DNA from: Deltaproteobacteria bacterium
Lineage (GTDB): Bacteria > Myxococcota_A > Polyangia > Haliangiales > Haliangiaceae
Length of the DNA stretch: 54,718 bases
Assembly: GCA_013813765.1 (NCBI GenBank)
Contig: JACCRC010000201.1
Coordinates: forward strand, 1 to 54,718
Direction: 5' to 3'
Shown: positions 7,805 to 17,362 of the stretch, one piece after another
Position numbering within the stretch: the first letter of the stretch is position 1
Layout: every line of letters begins with the position of its first letter
Made by a program: the position numbers and the translations under genes
The notes under the pieces: model-generated
The model's input: the letters and a program-made list of their open reading frames with translations, nothing else
What the model was told of the DNA's origin: nothing
Database searches by the model: none

Positions 7805-8485
7805 ATGGCGGACGTGCTGGAGACCACCGGCGGCGACTTCCCGATCGAGGAGGTCGAGCTCGGTATCGCGAACCGCACGTGGACGATTCGCCATGTCGGC
7901 TCCGTGATCAGCGCCGAGGAGGAGGCGCAGTACCTTCGCTCCGCGCACGGTACCAAGCGGCCCTACGGCGCCGTGCTGTGGCCCTCCGCGATCGCGCTCG
8001 CGCACGAGATCGCATCGCGCGAGATCGCCGGCAAGCGGATCCTCGAGCTCGGTGCCGGCACGGGGTTCCCGGGCATCGTCGCCGCGTCCCTCGGCGCGCA
8101 CGTCGTGCAGACCGATCGGCAGCGGGTCGCGATGCACGTGTGCCGGCAGAACGCGGAGCGCAATCGCGTGACGATCGATCACCGGCTCGCGGACTGGACC
8201 CAGTGGGAGGACACCGACCGCTACGACGTCATCATGGGCTCCGACATCCTCTATGCGGAGGAGCTGCACGGACGGCTGCGCAACATCTTCGATACGAACC
8301 TCGGCGCGGCCGGGACGGTGCTCATCGCCGACCCCTTCCGCGAGGCGAGCTTGCTGCTGCTGCGTGCGATGGAGGCGGACGGCTGGCGGGTCTCCCTCGA
8401 CAAGTGGACGGTCGGCGTGGCGCCTCCGCCGCGGCCGGTCGGCGTCTACGCCCTGACGCGGGCCGCCGGGATCGGCATTCCGTAG
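7805..8485 (+). CDS. Class I SAM-dependent methyltransferase (METTL21/Methyltransf_16-like)
   Basis: The 226-residue protein has the SAM-binding motif Ile-Leu-Glu-Leu-Gly-Ala-Gly-Thr-Gly-Phe-Pro-Gly near residue 80. Before it is a Gly-Ala-Val-Leu-Trp-Pro-Ser-Ala motif, and after it a Tyr-Asp-Val-Ile-Met-Gly-Ser-Asp-Ile-Leu-Tyr motif near 140. These are typical of the Methyltransf_16 group, which includes protein-lysine methyltransferases. The substrate cannot be told from sequence. It is cytosolic and divergent from the YedI gene, 61 bp apart, and a GC-rich hairpin follows 33 bp after its stop. Confidence 0.82.
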   Translation: MADVLETTGGDFPIEEVELGIANRTWTIRHVGSVISAEEEAQYLRSAHGTKRPYGAVLWPSAIALAHEIASREIAGKRILELGAGTGFPGIVAASLGAHVVQTDRQRVAMHVCRQNAERNRVTIDHRLADWTQWEDTDRYDVIMGSDILYAEELHGRLRNIFDTNLGAAGTVLIADPFREASLLLLRAMEADGWRVSLDKWTVGVAPPPRPVGVYALTRAAGIGIP

Positions 8486-8518
8486 TAGTGTGAGCGGGCT
8501 AGCTACAGCTGTGCGACG

Positions 8519-8539
8519 CCGCACGTCCCGGGCGTGCGG
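8519..8539 (+). terminator. GC-rich inverted repeat between the methyltransferase and response-regulator genes
   Basis: Perfect 7-bp arms CCGCACG and CGTGCGG flank a 7-nt loop that itself contains CCCGGG. It lies 33 bp after the methyltransferase stop and about 110 bp before the next gene. There is no T-tract, so it could be a weak terminator or a regulator site. Confidence 0.35.
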
Positions 8540-8651
8540 AATCGCCGCAGTTCTGGCGCCAGCTTCCGCCAACTTCCACTCTCCGAGCGCCACAGACATG
8601 GCGCGCTCCTTGAAACGTGGCAGGAGCGCCTCTCACCAAGGACCCGTTCCG

Positions 8652-10028
8652 ATGCCCAACGTACTGCTGGTTGATGACGATGAAGACACGCGGACCCTGC
8701 TCCACGAGGGGCTGAAGCGGCGTGGGTTCTCCGTCGAGGCGGTCGAGTCCGCTCAGGCGTGTCTCGACTGGGTCCGCGATCACGACGTGGATGTGGTCGT
8801 CACGGACGTCCAGATGCCCGGGATCTCCGGCGTCGAGCTCTGCGAGCAGCTGCGCGAGCGTCACCCGCACGTGCTGGCGATCGTCCTCACCGGCCTCGGG
8901 ACCTATGACACCGCGATCGCGGCCGTTCGCTCCGGTGCGTACGACTATCTCGCCAAGCCGGTGAAGATGGACGCGCTGGTCGTCGCCCTCGAGCGCGCGT
9001 TTGGACACCTGGCGGTCTCCCGCGAGGTACGCCGGCTTCGCCAGGCTGTCGACATCGCCGTTCCGATTCCGTCACTGATCGGATCGAGCCCGGCGATTCG
9101 CGAGATGAGCACGATGATCCGCCGCGTCGCGGATGTCGATGCGACGGTGCTGATCACCGGCGAGAGCGGAACCGGCAAGGAGCTCGTCGCGCGCGCGCTT
9201 CACGACCTGTCGCCGACGCGGCGGACCGCCCCGTTCGTCGCGATCAACTGCGGCGCCGTACCGGCAAACCTGCTCGAGAGCGAGCTGTTCGGCCATGTTC
9301 GCGGGGCGTTCACGGATGCGAAGTCGTCGCGCGCCGGTCTGTTCCTGCAGGCGCAGGGCGGCACGATCTTCCTCGACGAGATCGGCGAGATGCCGCTCGA
9401 GATGCAGGTCAAGCTGCTGCGCGTGCTGCAGCAGCGGACGGTGCGTCCCGTCGGTGGTGATGAGGAGATTCCGTTCGATGCGCGCGTGATCACGGCGACG
9501 AACCGCGATCTGCAGAGCGAAGTCGACGAGGAGCGGTTCCGCGAGGATCTGTTCTACCGGATCAACGTCGTCGCGATCCCCGTTCCTCCGCTGCGCTCGC
9601 GCGGCGCGGACATCCTGCTCCTCGCGAAGCACCTCATCACGAAGGTCGCGAGCCGCGGCAACAAGCCGATTCCGTCGATCAGCAGCGAGGCCTCGCGCAA
9701 GCTGGTGTCCTACGACTGGCCGGGAAACGTTCGCGAGCTGGAGAACTGCATCGAGCGCGCGGTCGCGATGTGCGGCGGCGCCGAGATCGATCTCCCGCAC
9801 CTGCCGACGAAGGTCGTCAATCATCAGCCGGCACGGATCGAGCTCTCGACCGCCGAGCCTGCCGAGATGATCACACTCGACGAGATGGAGCGGCGCTACG
9901 TCCGCCAGGTGCTCGCGAGCGTCAACGGCAACAAGACCCATGCCGCGCGCGTGCTCGGCATCGATCGCCGGTCGCTCTATCGCCGTCTCGAAGCTCCGAC
10001 TACCTCGACGAGCAACGACGCTCCGTAG
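8652..10028 (+). CDS. NtrC-family sigma-54-dependent response regulator
   Basis: The 458-residue protein has three domains. A receiver (~1-120) has the acidic pocket Asp9-Asp10-Asp11, phospho-acceptor Asp52 in Val-Thr-Asp-Val-Gln-Met-Pro, and a Lys in Ala-Lys-Pro-Val. An AAA+ sigma-54 activation domain (~140-370) has Walker A Gly-Glu-Ser-Gly-Thr-Gly-Lys-Glu and Walker B Gly-Gly-Thr-Ile-Phe-Leu-Asp-Glu. A Fis-type helix-turn-helix (~405-450) reads [11 protein letters not shown]. The sigma-54 contact loop reads GAFTDA rather than GAFTGA. No cognate kinase is adjacent. ATG 8652 is chosen because it abuts the receiver's first beta strand. Confidence 0.93.
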   Translation: MPNVLLVDDDEDTRTLLHEGLKRRGFSVEAVESAQACLDWVRDHDVDVVVTDVQMPGISGVELCEQLRERHPHVLAIVLTGLGTYDTAIAAVRSGAYDYLAKPVKMDALVVALERAFGHLAVSREVRRLRQAVDIAVPIPSLIGSSPAIREMSTMIRRVADVDATVLITGESGTGKELVARALHDLSPTRRTAPFVAINCGAVPANLLESELFGHVRGAFTDAKSSRAGLFLQAQGGTIFLDEIGEMPLEMQVKLLRVLQQRTVRPVGGDEEIPFDARVITATNRDLQSEVDEERFREDLFYRINVVAIPVPPLRSRGADILLLAKHLITKVASRGNKPIPSISSEASRKLVSYDWPGNVRELENCIERAVAMCGGAEIDLPHLPTKVVNHQPARIELSTAEPAEMITLDEMERRYVRQVLASVNGNKTHAARVLGIDRRSLYRRLEAPTTSTSNDAP

Positions 10029-10055
10029 CGCGCGCGATCGTGCTACGCGTGCGAG

Positions 10056-10952
10056 ATGGCACCGCCTGATCGCAAGCAAGCGAGTGACTTTCCACCCGAG
10101 GTCCTCGAGCTGTTCGACGGCTACGTCCACAACGCGGTGTCGCGTCGCGACTTCCTGACGCGCGCGGCGAAGTACGCTGTCGGCGGAATGACGGCGCTCG
10201 CGATGCTCGAGAGCCTGCAGCCGAACTTCGCGTGGGCGGAGCAAGTCGATAAGTCCGACGAACGGATCAAGACCGAGTACCTCACCTACAAATCACCGAA
10301 GGGCTCGGGCGAGATGAAGGGCTATCTCGCGCGCCCGGCGAAGACGAGGGGCAAGCAGCCCGGTGTCGTCGTGATCCACGAGAACCGCGGCCTCAATCCG
10401 TACATCGAGGACGTGGCGCGGCGGCTCGCGCTGCACGACTACATCGCGTTCGCACCCGATGCCCTCACTCCGCTCGGCGGCTATCCCGGGGACGAGGAGA
10501 AGGCGCGCGAGCTGTTCAGCAAGCTCGACGCGGGCAAGCGCACCGAGGATCTGATCGCCGCCGCCGAGTACGTGAGGGCGCGGCGCGACGTCACGAAGAA
10601 GATCGGAGCCGTCGGTTTCTGCTTCGGCGGCGCGACCTGCAACATGCTCGCGTCGCGGCTCCCGTGGCTCGCCGCGGCGGTGCCGTTCTACGGCTCGGGC
10701 CTGAGCGCCGACGAGGCGAAGACGATCAAGGCCGCGCTCCAGCTTCACTTCGCCGCCACCGACGAGCGCGTCAACGCGACCTGGCCCGCGTACGAAGCCG
10801 CGCTGAAGGCGAACAAGGTCCGCTACGAGGCGCACACGTATCCGAACACGCAGCACGGCTTTCACAACGACACCACGCCGCGCTACGACCAGCAGGCCGC
10901 GAAGCGCGCGTGGGCGCGGACGCTGGGCTTCTTCATGCAGCACCTGCGATGA
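10056..10952 (+). CDS. Tat-exported dienelactone hydrolase family protein
   Basis: The 298-residue protein has a twin-arginine motif Ser-Arg-Arg-Asp-Phe-Leu near residue 30 and a hydrophobic stretch at ~38-52, so export by Tat is likely. The alpha/beta hydrolase core has the His-Glu-Asn-Arg-Gly-Leu-Asn motif, the nucleophile elbow Gly-Phe-Cys-Phe-Gly-Gly near 190 (Cys nucleophile as in carboxymethylenebutenolidase), an Asp near 230, and the final His in Gln-His-Gly-Phe near 267. It should hydrolyse an ester or lactone. The substrate is unknown. It starts 27 bp after the NtrC-type gene and may be cotranscribed with it. Confidence 0.9.
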   Translation: MAPPDRKQASDFPPEVLELFDGYVHNAVSRRDFLTRAAKYAVGGMTALAMLESLQPNFAWAEQVDKSDERIKTEYLTYKSPKGSGEMKGYLARPAKTRGKQPGVVVIHENRGLNPYIEDVARRLALHDYIAFAPDALTPLGGYPGDEEKARELFSKLDAGKRTEDLIAAAEYVRARRDVTKKIGAVGFCFGGATCNMLASRLPWLAAAVPFYGSGLSADEAKTIKAALQLHFAATDERVNATWPAYEAALKANKVRYEAHTYPNTQHGFHNDTTPRYDQQAAKRAWARTLGFFMQHLR

Positions 10953-11026
10953 CGCTGTTCGTGGTCGACTGATGTCGAAGTACGTATAGAAGCGCATGCG
11001 GGATTGGCGTTGACGGCTACGACGCG

Positions 11027-11365
11027 GTGGGTCACGCTGGACTCGTGCGATTGGTTGCGCTCCTGGTCCTCCTCGCCGTCCTTCCGACGGTGGAGTTGAC
11101 CGAGCAGCTCGTGCACGTCGTCGAGCACGTCGTTCACGGCGAAGCGCCGGATCATGCCGCGCATCACGACGACTCCGACGGTGACGAGCACGGATGCACG
11201 GGCCTCGTGCACCTCTGCAGCTGCCACCAGTCCCAGGTGACCGCGGGCATCGCGATCATCGTCACGCGCTTTGTCGAGGCAGCGGCCTCGATCAGCATCG
11301 CCGCACCGGCGTCACTGACCGACCTCACATCGCTCGAGCCCGCGCACCGTCCGCCGATCGGCTGA
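11027..11365 (+). CDS. His-rich small exported protein at the head of the metal-efflux operon
   Basis: The 112-residue protein starts (GTG 11027) with a hydrophobic segment. It is followed by Glu-Gln-Leu-Val-His-Val-Val-Glu-His-Val-Val-His and a His/Asp-rich patch with Cys-x7-Cys-x-Cys-His. A second weakly hydrophobic segment is at ~72-95. Many potential metal ligands cluster in about 45 residues. The gene lies 19 bp before the TolC-family gene of an RND efflux system. I infer a periplasmic metal-binding or sensing accessory; similar short His-rich proteins are common beside czc/cus genes. The start is uncertain, since a GTG at residue 7 is also possible. Confidence 0.65.
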   Translation: MGHAGLVRLVALLVLLAVLPTVELTEQLVHVVEHVVHGEAPDHAAHHDDSDGDEHGCTGLVHLCSCHQSQVTAGIAIIVTRFVEAAASISIAAPASLTDLTSLEPAHRPPIG

Positions 11366-11384
11366 TCGCCGATAGCGAACCCGC

Positions 11385-12668
11385 GTGAAAGCCCCCGCTC
11401 GAGGAGGGCAGCTCTTGCTCTGGAGGTTCTCCTTGCTCCCGCGAATCACTCGCGCGGTGGCCGGGCTTGCCGTGACGTTCGTCGCGGTCTGTCCCGTCAC
11501 CACACGCGCTGATCAGCGCGCCGCTCCGGCGTCGCTCGACGAAGCCACGTTCATTCAGCGAGTCCTCGCTGCCTCGCCGCGCCGAACCGCGCTCGACGAT
11601 CGGCGTGCAGCGGCGCGCGCTCAGGTGGGTGCCGCCGCGCAGCTGCCGAATCCGACCGTGAGCTACGAGCGCGAAGCGGTGCCCGGGCTCGACGCCAGCG
11701 ATGACTTCCTGCGGCTCGGGTGGACGATCGATCCGTCGGGCCGACGTGGCTTCGCCGGTGCCGCGGCACGGGCGGGCGCCGAGGCCGAGCGCTTCACCGT
11801 CGAGCGGGACGCGTTCGTCCTCGAGATCGAGGCACGGCTCGCATACCTCGAGGCGGTCCATGCGCGCGAGCTGGTCGCGCGGCTGGATGCTGCGCGCGTA
11901 CCGCTCGCCGATCTGGTGGAGACGCTTCGCTCGCGGTCGCGGCAAGGCGACACGTCGAGCTACGACGCGGAACGTGCCGCGCTCGAGCTCGATGGCCTCG
12001 ATGACGAGCGTGCAACAGCGCGCCGGACGCTGGAGGTCGCGCGGCTGCAGCTCGGTGCGCTGCTCGGCGAGCCTGGGTCCGGCTACGACGCCACCGACGT
12101 GCTCGGCTTGCCCGCGAAGCCGGCGGGCCCATTCGGTGCTCCACACCGTCCCGACGTCGACGCGGCGCTCTCGCGTGCGTCACAGGCGGATCGCGACCTC
12201 GCAGGCGCGCGGCGGGGCTGGATCCCGCGGCTCGAGCTCGTCGCGGGCGTGATGCGATCGGCGAGCGCCGGCGGCGATGGCATCGGCTACATCGTCGGCA
12301 TCGGCGGCGACCTGCCGCTGTTCAATGCGGGTGGCGCCGCCGCCGAACGCAGCCGCGCCGAGGCAAAGCGCTGGCGCAGCGAGGCAGCGGCACTCGCGAG
12401 CGAGGCGCGCGGCGAGAGCGAGGTTTCACGCCGCGACCTCGCGCTGCGGATCGAACAGGCCGAGACGTACCTGACTGGACCTGCAACCCGCGCGGCGGAT
12501 CTGCAGCGTCGCGCGGCGGTCGCGTATCGCGAGGGAGACCGCACGATCCTCGAGCTCCTCGATGTCCAGCGCAGCGCACGACACGCCGCCGTACGTGCGG
12601 TGGAGCTGATCTACGAGGCCCGGCGCGCCGAGCTGACGATGCGCCGCGCGCAGGGGAGGCACCGATGA
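11385..12668 (+). CDS. TolC-family outer-membrane efflux protein (CusC/CzcC-like)
   Basis: The 427-residue protein has a signal sequence (hydrophobic ~24-40) and two long helical repeats rich in Ala, Arg and Glu, typical of the trimeric outer-membrane channel. A Pro-Asn-Pro-x-Val-Ser-Tyr motif is near residue 87, as in TolC-like proteins, and a Leu-Pro-Leu-Phe-Asn-x-Gly-Gly motif is near 310. It should form the outer-membrane duct of the tripartite pump with the next two genes. It overlaps the adaptor gene by 4 nt (ATGA), so the two are translationally coupled. GTG 11385 is used as start. Confidence 0.88.
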   Translation: MKAPARGGQLLLWRFSLLPRITRAVAGLAVTFVAVCPVTTRADQRAAPASLDEATFIQRVLAASPRRTALDDRRAAARAQVGAAAQLPNPTVSYEREAVPGLDASDDFLRLGWTIDPSGRRGFAGAAARAGAEAERFTVERDAFVLEIEARLAYLEAVHARELVARLDAARVPLADLVETLRSRSRQGDTSSYDAERAALELDGLDDERATARRTLEVARLQLGALLGEPGSGYDATDVLGLPAKPAGPFGAPHRPDVDAALSRASQADRDLAGARRGWIPRLELVAGVMRSASAGGDGIGYIVGIGGDLPLFNAGGAAAERSRAEAKRWRSEAAALASEARGESEVSRRDLALRIEQAETYLTGPATRAADLQRRAAVAYREGDRTILELLDVQRSARHAAVRAVELIYEARRAELTMRRAQGRHR

Positions 12669-14182
12669 GGTGGATGCTGATCGCGGCTCTGGTCGCGTGC
12701 GGGGGCCACGCGCACGACGATCACCGTCCTGCCGAGGAACCGGAGGCCGAGTCGATCACGAGGTGGACAGCGACGCACGAGTACTTCGTCGAGCATCCGC
12801 CGTTCGTGGTCGGCCAGCCCTCCGCGCTCGCGGCACATGTCACGCGGCTCGAAGGCCACGCGGCGGTTCGAAGCGGGAAGCTGACCGCGATCCTGACGCC
12901 GAAGACGGGCGCGCCGCTGCAGGCCACCGCGGACGCGCCGGCGCGGCCGGGCATCTTCCGCCCGGAGCTGACAGCCACGGTCGCTGGACCTTGCACGCTC
13001 ACGCTTCGCATCGAGGACGGTGCGGTGCGCGACGAGGTGACCGCCGACTGCACCGTACACGCGGCCGGCGCGAAGCTACCGCCGGCCCCAGAGAAACCAC
13101 CGGGGCGCATCACCTTTCTGAAGGAGACGGCGTGGACGATGGAGTTCGCGACCGGTGTGGTCGCCGAGCGCGAGCTGGTTCCCACGCTGCGCACGACCGG
13201 CGAGATCCGCGCGACCGCGGGCCGCGAGGCGCGGCTCACCGCGACGGCGCACGGACGCGTCGTGTTGGAATCGCCGGTGCCCGTGCTCGGCGCTCAGGTT
13301 TCCGCCGGGCAGGTCCTCGCTCGGATCGTGCCTCAGGTCGAGAACCCAGGTGATCGAGTGACCCTGAGCTCGGACGCTCGCGCCGCACGCGCGGAGCTGT
13401 CGGCGGCGGAGAGTCAGCTCGCGCGATCGGAGCGCCTGTGGGCCGAGCGGACGATTCCGGAGAAGCAGCTCGAGGAGGCAAAGACCCGCGTCGAGATCGC
13501 GCGCGCGAAGCTCGCTGGAGCGCAGGGCAGGGTCGGTCAGTTCGATGCTGGCGCGTCGGGACGCGGCGGTGGTCGGACAGCATTCCAGGTGCGCTCGCCG
13601 CTCGCGGGCACGCTCGTCGCGATCCACGTGTCGTCGGGCCAGACGGTCGAGGATGGCGAGCTACTGTTCACCGTCGTCGATCTCAGCCGCGTCTGGCTTC
13701 ACGCCGATGTGTTCGAGCCCGACATCGGCTCCGTGAAGGCCTCGACGCGCGCCACGTTCCGCGTCGACGGCTTCGACACGCCGCTCTCGATCGCGCCGCC
13801 CGACGGCCGGGTCGTGACGATCGGTCAGCTCGTCGATCCGAAGACGCGCACGGTGCCGATGATCTTCGAGCTCTCGAACCCCGACCGCCAGCTGCGGATC
13901 GGCAGCTTCGCCACGGTCTGGATCGAGACCGGCGCACCGGCGAAGGCGCTCGCGATCCCAGAGACCGCGATGATCGACGACGCCGGCCGCAGGGTGGCCT
14001 ACGTCCAGGTCGAAGGCGAGGCGTTCGAGCGCCGAGCGCTGACGGTCGGGATGCGATCGGGAGGACTCGTGGAGATCAAGGCGGGACTCGCGAAGGGCGA
14101 GCATGTGGTCACGCGCGGCGCGTACGACATCAAGCTCGCGGCCTCGGGCGGCGCGGTGCCGGAGCACGGCCATGCGCACTAG
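12665..14182 (+). CDS. RND efflux periplasmic adaptor (CusB/CzcB-like lipoprotein)
   Basis: The 505-residue protein has a lipobox Ala-Leu-Val-Ala-Cys near residue 12, then a His/Asp stretch. An extra N-terminal beta domain (~40-140) is of the kind seen in heavy-metal adaptors. The lipoyl/barrel-sandwich halves lie at ~185-225 and ~305-350, split by a coiled-coil hairpin (~235-295). A beta-barrel and membrane-proximal domain follow to the C-terminus (Leu-Ala-Lys-Gly-Glu-His-Val-Val). It links the inner-membrane pump to the TolC partner. Spacing to the pump gene is 9 bp. Confidence 0.9.
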   Translation: MRWMLIAALVACGGHAHDDHRPAEEPEAESITRWTATHEYFVEHPPFVVGQPSALAAHVTRLEGHAAVRSGKLTAILTPKTGAPLQATADAPARPGIFRPELTATVAGPCTLTLRIEDGAVRDEVTADCTVHAAGAKLPPAPEKPPGRITFLKETAWTMEFATGVVAERELVPTLRTTGEIRATAGREARLTATAHGRVVLESPVPVLGAQVSAGQVLARIVPQVENPGDRVTLSSDARAARAELSAAESQLARSERLWAERTIPEKQLEEAKTRVEIARAKLAGAQGRVGQFDAGASGRGGGRTAFQVRSPLAGTLVAIHVSSGQTVEDGELLFTVVDLSRVWLHADVFEPDIGSVKASTRATFRVDGFDTPLSIAPPDGRVVTIGQLVDPKTRTVPMIFELSNPDRQLRIGSFATVWIETGAPAKALAIPETAMIDDAGRRVAYVQVEGEAFERRALTVGMRSGGLVEIKAGLAKGEHVVTRGAYDIKLAASGGAVPEHGHAH

Positions 14183-14191
14183 GAGCACGCG

Positions 14192-17100
14192 ATGAAGGTC
14201 CTCGACAACGTCATCCGCTGGTCGATCGCGCGGCGTGGCTTCGTGCTCGTCGTCGCGCTCGCGGTCTCGATCTACGGCGTGTTCGCGGTCGCGCGCATGC
14301 CGATCGACGTGTTCCCGGATCTCACCGCACCGACCGTCACGATCGTCACCGAGGCACACGGCCTCGCGCCCGAGGAGGTCGAGTCGCTGATCACCGCCCC
14401 GATCGAGACCGCGATGAACGGTCAGACCCAGGTGCGGCGGGTCCGTTCGGCGTCGGGCGTCGGCATCTCGATCATCTGGGTGGAGTTCGGCTGGGGCACC
14501 GAGATGGTACGCGCGCGCCAGCTCGTCACCGAGAAGCTACCGCTCGCGCAGGCGCAGCTGCCGCCGGACGTGCCGGCGCCGCAGCTCGCGCCGGTGTCAT
14601 CCGTGATGGGCGAGATCATGTTCGTGGGGCTGCGCAGCCAGGCGCATCCCGGCCACGAGGTGCGCGATACGGCGGACAAGACCGTGCGCAGGCGCCTGCT
14701 CGGTGTACTGGGCGTCGCACAGGTCGTTCCGATCGGCGGCGGCGTGCGTCAGTATCAGGTCGAGGTCGACCCCGATCGCCTGCGCCGGCACGGGGTCTCG
14801 CTCGACGAGGTGGCGCACGCGCTCGAGACGTCGAACCAGAACAGCACCGGCGGCTTCGCCGTCCGCGGACCGCAGCAAAATCTGGTTCGCGGCCTCGGCC
14901 GCCTGCGCTCGACCGAGGACCTCGAGCGCGTCGTGGTCGCGTCCCGCGAGGGCACCTCGATCACGGTCGGCCAAGTCGCGAAGGTGCAGATCGGTCCTGC
15001 GGTGAGGTTCGGCGAAGGCTCGGTCGACGGCACGCAGGCGGTCGTCATGGCGATCTCGAAGCAGCCGGGGACGAACACGATCGCGTTGACTGCGGCGATC
15101 GACCGCGAGCTCGACGCGATCGAGCGCGACCTGCCCAAGGGGATGAAGCTCGAGCGCCAGCTGTTCCGGCAGGCCGAGTTCATCGACACGGCCGTGGATA
15201 ACGTCGCCAAGGCGCTTCGCGACGGCGCGATCCTCGTCGTCGTCATCATCTTTCTGTTCCTGGTGAACGTGCGCGCGACCGCGATCTCGGCGATCGCGCT
15301 CCCGATCTCGCTGCTCGTCGCCGTGATCGTCCTCGAGTGGCTCGATGCCGGCATCAACACGATGACGCTCGGCGGCCTCACGATCGCGATCGGCGCGCTC
15401 GTCGACGACGCGATCATCGACGTCGAGAACGTCGTGCGGCGGTTGCGCGAGAACAGCGCGCGACCCGAAGCGGATCGGCGCCCCGCGTCCGAGGTCATCT
15501 ACGAGGCGTCCCGCGAGGTCCGTGGGTCGATCGTCTTCGCCACGATCATCGTGATGATGGTGTTCATCCCCGTGTTCTTCCTCACCGGCGTCGAGGGGCG
15601 GCTCCTGTTCCCGCTCGGCTTCGCATACCTCGTCGCGATCTTCGCCTCGCTGATCGTCGCGCTGACCGTCACGCCGGCGCTCTGTGCGGTGATGCTACCG
15701 AGGCTCTCGACGCATCCGCACGGCGACGCCTTCGTCGTGCGCGGTCTCAAACGAGGCTACGGGCGGGCACTGGCCTGGACACTGCGCCACGGCCGCGTGA
15801 CCGTGATCGCGTCCCTGGTCATGGCCGCGGGCGCGGCGGCCATGATCCCGTTCCTCGGCCGCTCGTTCTTGCCGGAGTTCAACGAGGGCGCGCTCACGAT
15901 CAACGCCGTCACGCTACCCGGCACGTCGCTCGCGGAGTCCGATGCACGCGGGCGGCGGCTCGAGAAGATCTTGCTCGCGCTGCCGGAGGTGGTCTCGACC
16001 GCCCGGCGCACCGGCCGCGCCGAGCTCGACGAGCACGCGCAGGATGTCAACGCGACGGAGATCGAGGTCCGGCTGCGCCGCTCGGAGCGCTCGCGCGAGG
16101 AGTTCCTCGACGAAGTGCGACGCGAGCTCGCGCGGGTGCCCGGGATGAGCATCACGATCGGCCAGCCTATCTCGCACCGCATCGACCACATGCTGTCGGG
16201 CACGCGCGCGGGCATCGCCGTGAAGCTGTTCGGCGAGGATCTGTTCACGATGCGGCTCTACGCCGAGCAGATCCGCCGGGTGATGGAGCAAGTCGACGGC
16301 GCGGTCGACGTCGCGATCGAGCAGCAGATCGACATCCCGCAGGTCGTGGTCGACTTCGATCTCGATCGCGTGGCCCGCGCCGGCACGCACCGCGGCGAGC
16401 TCGCCGAAACGATGGAGGTGGCGCTCGCCGGCAAGAAGGTGACGCAGGTGCTCGAGGGCCAGCGGATGTACGACGTGGTGGTCCGCTACCCGAACGTCGA
16501 ACGCGACGTCGAGGACCTGCGCGCGCTGCCGATCGATGTTCCCGGGCACGGGCTCTTGCCGCTCGGCATGCTCGCGAACGTACGTCGCGACGTCGGCCCG
16601 AACACGATCGTGCGCGAAAACACGCAGCGCAAGATGGTGATCATGGCGAACGTGAGCGGCCGCGACCTCGGCTCGGTCGTCGGCGACATCGAGGAACGGG
16701 TCGCGCGCGAGGTCCAGCTGCCCGAGGGCTACCACGTCGTCTACGGCGGGCAGTTCGAGAGCCAGGAGCGTGCGAGCAGGACGCTCCTCCTGCTCGGTCT
16801 CGCGGTGATCGTGGGTATCTTCCTCGTGCTGCAGCTCGCGTTCGATTCCGCGGCGCGTGCACTCGTGATCATGGCGAACCTCCCGCTCGCACTGATCGGG
16901 GGCGTCGTGGCGGTGTTCGTGACGGATCGCATCCTCTCGATCGGCTCGCTCGTCGGGTTCATCACGCTGTTCGGGATCGCGACGCGCAACGGGATCATGC
17001 TGATCTCGCACTACGACCACGTTCGCGAGGTCGAGGGCGCGTCGCTCGAGGACGCCGTGTACCGGGGGTCGCTCGAGCGACTGAGTCCCGTGCTGATGAC

Positions 17101-17305
17101 GGCGCTGTGCGCTGGCCTCGCGCTGGTCCCACTCGTGATCGCGGCCGGCGAGCCCGGCAACGAGATCCAGGCACCGATGGGCGTGGTGATCCTCGGTGGA
17201 CTCCTCACCTCGACGCTGTTGAACCTGTTCGTGGTCCCGGTGCTCTACGCATGGTCATCGCGGCAACTCGAGGAACGGGCGCCTGCGTCACAGCTGCCTC
17301 CTTGA
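14192..17305 (+). CDS. Heavy-metal-type RND efflux pump (CusA/CzcA family)
   Basis: The 1037-residue length and layout fit HME-RND proton antiporters: TM1 near 15-30, a large periplasmic loop, a TM bundle (~340-520), a second loop, and TMs at ~860-1020. TM4 contains Gly-Ala-Leu-Val-Asp-Asp-Ala-Ile-Ile-Asp-Val-Glu-Asn-Val, the acidic proton-relay region of this class. The pump exports a metal cation from cytoplasm or periplasm through the adjacent adaptor and TolC partner. The metal (Cu/Ag versus Zn/Co/Cd) is not resolved by the motifs I can see. No metalloregulator is adjacent. Confidence 0.93.
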   Translation: MKVLDNVIRWSIARRGFVLVVALAVSIYGVFAVARMPIDVFPDLTAPTVTIVTEAHGLAPEEVESLITAPIETAMNGQTQVRRVRSASGVGISIIWVEFGWGTEMVRARQLVTEKLPLAQAQLPPDVPAPQLAPVSSVMGEIMFVGLRSQAHPGHEVRDTADKTVRRRLLGVLGVAQVVPIGGGVRQYQVEVDPDRLRRHGVSLDEVAHALETSNQNSTGGFAVRGPQQNLVRGLGRLRSTEDLERVVVASREGTSITVGQVAKVQIGPAVRFGEGSVDGTQAVVMAISKQPGTNTIALTAAIDRELDAIERDLPKGMKLERQLFRQAEFIDTAVDNVAKALRDGAILVVVIIFLFLVNVRATAISAIALPISLLVAVIVLEWLDAGINTMTLGGLTIAIGALVDDAIIDVENVVRRLRENSARPEADRRPASEVIYEASREVRGSIVFATIIVMMVFIPVFFLTGVEGRLLFPLGFAYLVAIFASLIVALTVTPALCAVMLPRLSTHPHGDAFVVRGLKRGYGRALAWTLRHGRVTVIASLVMAAGAAAMIPFLGRSFLPEFNEGALTINAVTLPGTSLAESDARGRRLEKILLALPEVVSTARRTGRAELDEHAQDVNATEIEVRLRRSERSREEFLDEVRRELARVPGMSITIGQPISHRIDHMLSGTRAGIAVKLFGEDLFTMRLYAEQIRRVMEQVDGAVDVAIEQQIDIPQVVVDFDLDRVARAGTHRGELAETMEVALAGKKVTQVLEGQRMYDVVVRYPNVERDVEDLRALPIDVPGHGLLPLGMLANVRRDVGPNTIVRENTQRKMVIMANVSGRDLGSVVGDIEERVAREVQLPEGYHVVYGGQFESQERASRTLLLLGLAVIVGIFLVLQLAFDSAARALVIMANLPLALIGGVVAVFVTDRILSIGSLVGFITLFGIATRNGIMLISHYDHVREVEGASLEDAVYRGSLERLSPVLMTALCAGLALVPLVIAAGEPGNEIQAPMGVVILGGLLTSTLLNLFVVPVLYAWSSRQLEERAPASQLPP

Positions 17306-17362
17306 CGACAAAGTGGCGGGAGCGGCTGTGCGGCAGCTCGATATCGGCCACCTTTGCGGGGC

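Noticed and set aside
13438-15201. Long Arg-rich frame across the adaptor and pump genes
   Set aside because: It is a shadow of two clearly identified RND genes and has no domain of its own.
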